Assembly (NCBI GenBank): GCA_946902985.2
Contig: OX336398.1
Span: 228,495,556-228,559,555 of the forward strand
Source: Meconema thalassinum
Taxonomy: Eukaryota > Arthropoda > Insecta > Orthoptera > Tettigoniidae
Direction of reading: 5' to 3'
Length of the DNA: 64,000 nucleotides
Both the position numbers and the translations under genes were made by a program. The notes under the pieces were generated by a model. It saw only the letters and a list, made by a program, of their open reading frames with translations. It did no database searches and was not told where the DNA came from. Positions within the stretch are counted from its first letter, which is position 1. Every line of letters begins with the position of its first letter. Of this stretch, positions 62,344 through 64,000 are shown in pieces.

Positions 62344-64000
62344 TTAGGCCTCGCGTGGCAAAGGAGCAATCATGGTAATTGGCCTAAGAAAATGACCAGC
62401 AGAAGTCTGCAGTTTTACCACGCGAACCCTACCATCTCTGCCAGGAAAGCACTCAACAACCCTACCCAAATTCCAAACAAGAGGAGGACTAGGGTCTTTC
62501 AAAAGCCCCAAGTCCCCCACCTGAAGGTTAGAGCAGGAAACAAGCCATTTACCACGCTGCTGAAGCAAACCGAGGTATTCCAACCTCCAGCGGCGCCAAA
62601 AATTATTGCGCAAACTTTCAATTTTGCGCCAAGAAATGGCTAAAGAAGATTGAGAATTAGAATATAACAAAGGTGGGGAGGCAGTCAATGGACCACCGAT
62701 AAGAAAATGGCCCGGCGTTAATGGTAGAAGATCTGAAGGGTCATTAGATAAGGGTGATAAAGGACGAGAGTTAATTATGCCCTCAATAAAAATAATTAAG
62801 GAATTAAACTCTTCATGAGAAAGGGGGGTGTGGCCACAAACACGTCTAAGGTGCTTCTTGGTGAGTTTCACACAAGACTCCCACCGTCCACCTTGATGGG
62901 GTGCATAAGGGGGGATGAAGTGCCACTTGAAATTTCTCTGGTGAGCATAATCAGTAATCCTTTCCAGCGCTGAATTTTGAGTAAGAGCTCTCTTAATTTG
63001 CTCAGAAGCTCCGATAAAATTTTTAGCATTGTCGGAGAATACTTCTGAAGGAAGCCCTCGGCGAGCAGAAAATCTGGCAAAAGCTGCCAAAAAATAAGCA
63101 GTAGAGGCGTTGGTAACTAGTTCTAAGTGAACTGCTCCGGTGACCATACATACAAACAGCGAAATATAGAGTTTTCCAAAAATACATTTTTTGGCCTCAG
63201 GAGAATTTTTTCTGTAAACAAAAGGCCCGGAATAATCCACCCCCGTAAAGGCAAAAGGTCTAGCAGGCGCAGATCTAAAGTTGGGAAGATCACCCATGAG
63301 CTGAGTGGTAATTTTAGGGTTGGATTTAAAACATGGAATGCACTTCCGGATAACAGAGGTAACTTCATGGACTCCGTTTATGGGCCAATACCTTTCACGA
63401 ATGACAGAAAGTAATGTACGAGTTCCAGCATGAAGATGCTGGTAATGATACTGACGAATGATTAGGGAAGTGACATGATGCTTTGAAGAAAGAATAATTG
63501 GGTGTTTTTTATCCTCGGAAAGATCAGCCAAAGATAAACGTCCTCCAACTCTTAGTAAACCATCAGAATCCAAAAAAGGGGCGAGTGAGGAAAGCCTACT
63601 CGATTTCTTAAGGGATTGACCTTGGGACAACACCTGGCATTCTTCAGAGAATATTTCTTGTTGAGTAAGCCATAAGATTTTTGTAGTGGCTAAACCTAAT
63701 TCAGAAAGGGTTAAATATGGCTTAGGAAAAAGGGGTTGTTCTATCACAAAATATTTCCATCGAAGGAGATAAGCCATAACCCTCACCAATTTATGGAAAG
63801 AGGAATATCGCTGCAAGAGAAGGGGAGAGTCAGAAACGAGAAGAGAAGATCCAGTAATCTTACCAGCATCCGGCAAGTCTGATAACTCCGGAAGAGGAAA
63901 ATTTGGCCAAGCGGAAGGTTCTTGCAGAAGCCAAGGGGGACCGTGCCAGTATAATGTCAGGTTAGCCAACATAAGAGGGGAACATCCCCGAGAAATGACA
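62344..64000 (-). CDS. BEL/Pao pol polyprotein, C-terminal part (integrase), cut by window edge
   Basis: The open frame enters from the right edge (VISRGCSPLM) and runs 551 codons to the TAA at 62344-62346 without a stop. It starts in the linker after RNase H (the WHGPPWL motif, typical of BEL/Pao), followed by the integrase zinc finger (H176/H181 and C211, C214, counting from the Met at 63972), the integrase core with D246 (GVDYSGPF), D314 (FSDNAKNF) and E365 (GGRWESCVK), and the C-terminal DUF5641-like domain (VWNLGRVVECFPGRDGRVRV). Integrase joins the element cDNA to host DNA. Gag, protease and RT must lie beyond 64000. The LTR follows 45 bp after the stop. No damage is visible in the part seen. 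Confidence 0.9.
   Translation of the reverse strand, partial: VISRGCSPLMLANLTLYWHGPPWLLQEPSAWPNFPLPELSDLPDAGKITGSSLLVSDSPLLLQRYSSFHKLVRVMAYLLRWKYFVIEQPLFPKPYLTLSELGLATTKILWLTQQEIFSEECQVLSQGQSLKKSSRLSSLAPFLDSDGLLRVGGRLSLADLSEDKKHPIILSSKHHVTSLIIRQYHYQHLHAGTRTLLSVIRERYWPINGVHEVTSVIRKCIPCFKSNPKITTQLMGDLPNFRSAPARPFAFTGVDYSGPFVYRKNSPEAKKCIFGKLYISLFVCMVTGAVHLELVTNASTAYFLAAFARFSARRGLPSEVFSDNAKNFIGASEQIKRALTQNSALERITDYAHQRNFKWHFIPPYAPHQGGRWESCVKLTKKHLRRVCGHTPLSHEEFNSLIIFIEGIINSRPLSPLSNDPSDLLPLTPGHFLIGGPLTASPPLLYSNSQSSLAISWRKIESLRNNFWRRWRLEYLGLLQQRGKWLVSCSNLQVGDLGLLKDPSPPLVWNLGRVVECFPGRDGRVRVVKLQTSAGHFLRPITMIAPLPREA

Overview
This window reads as intergenic or heterochromatic DNA of an insect whose genome is crowded with transposable elements. 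I found no bacterial operon, no host exon series, no tRNA or rRNA gene and no CRISPR array. Every recognisable coding region belongs to a mobile element. The families present (tRNA-derived SINEs, an RTE-like LINE, Tc1/mariner, hAT, PIF/Harbinger, Gypsy and BEL/Pao) and the AT-rich background fit an insect with a large genome. A hemimetabolous or polyneopteran host such as a stick insect or cockroach relative is my guess and is not proven.

Layout. 1-6.1 kb: the end of a long-TIR mariner-like relic, a T-rich low-complexity block, SINE pieces, and an apparently intact Tc1 transposon (3685-5149, 341-aa transposase) inside the simple-repeat tail of a minus-strand LINE. 6-13.7 kb: AT-rich DNA with few recognisable features, LINE scraps, a microsatellite-bearing repeat and SINEs. 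13.76-27.98 kb: a complete 14.2-kb Gypsy-type retrotransposon with unusually long LTRs (about 3.93 kb each, nearly identical), a GTAC target duplication, a PBS matching the tRNA-Ser 3' end, gag with a long coiled coil, and pol (protease, RT, RNase H, integrase). It carries two in-frame stops and a GA-repeat frameshift, and it split a SINE in two. 28-40 kb: mariner and LINE fragments, several SINEs with clear target duplications, and two head-to-tail copies of a 1.1-1.5 kb microsatellite-bearing element that resembles Helentron-associated (DINE-1-like) elements.

40.9-48.7 kb is a four-layer nest. A HINE-like repeat holds a TTAA-type element (41331-47342). That holds a decayed hAT transposon (42252-47101, perfect 8-bp duplication). 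The hAT transposase is split by a 2763-bp element (42949-45711) with perfect 33-bp terminal inverted repeats and a 3-bp duplication. The innermost element encodes, on the minus strand, a three-exon, apparently intact protein of about 596 aa. It resembles the poorly characterised insect proteins annotated as DUF7869, and it is the best candidate here for a little-described mobile system. The outer repeat also holds a T-rich/A-rich foldback element.

49-64 kb: an 0.8-kb near-perfect palindrome of Penelope-like sequence, a Harbinger derivative (TTA duplication), a SINE tandem pair, an RTE-like LINE cut by a SINE and by another HINE-like copy, a hAT-Charlie derivative (8-bp duplication), two further inverted-repeat elements, a 15-bp minisatellite, and at the right edge the 3' half of a minus-strand BEL/Pao retrotransposon (integrase plus LTR). 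Two SINE families share a 3' GCCATACG tail with the jockey-like LINE, which suggests they borrow its machinery.
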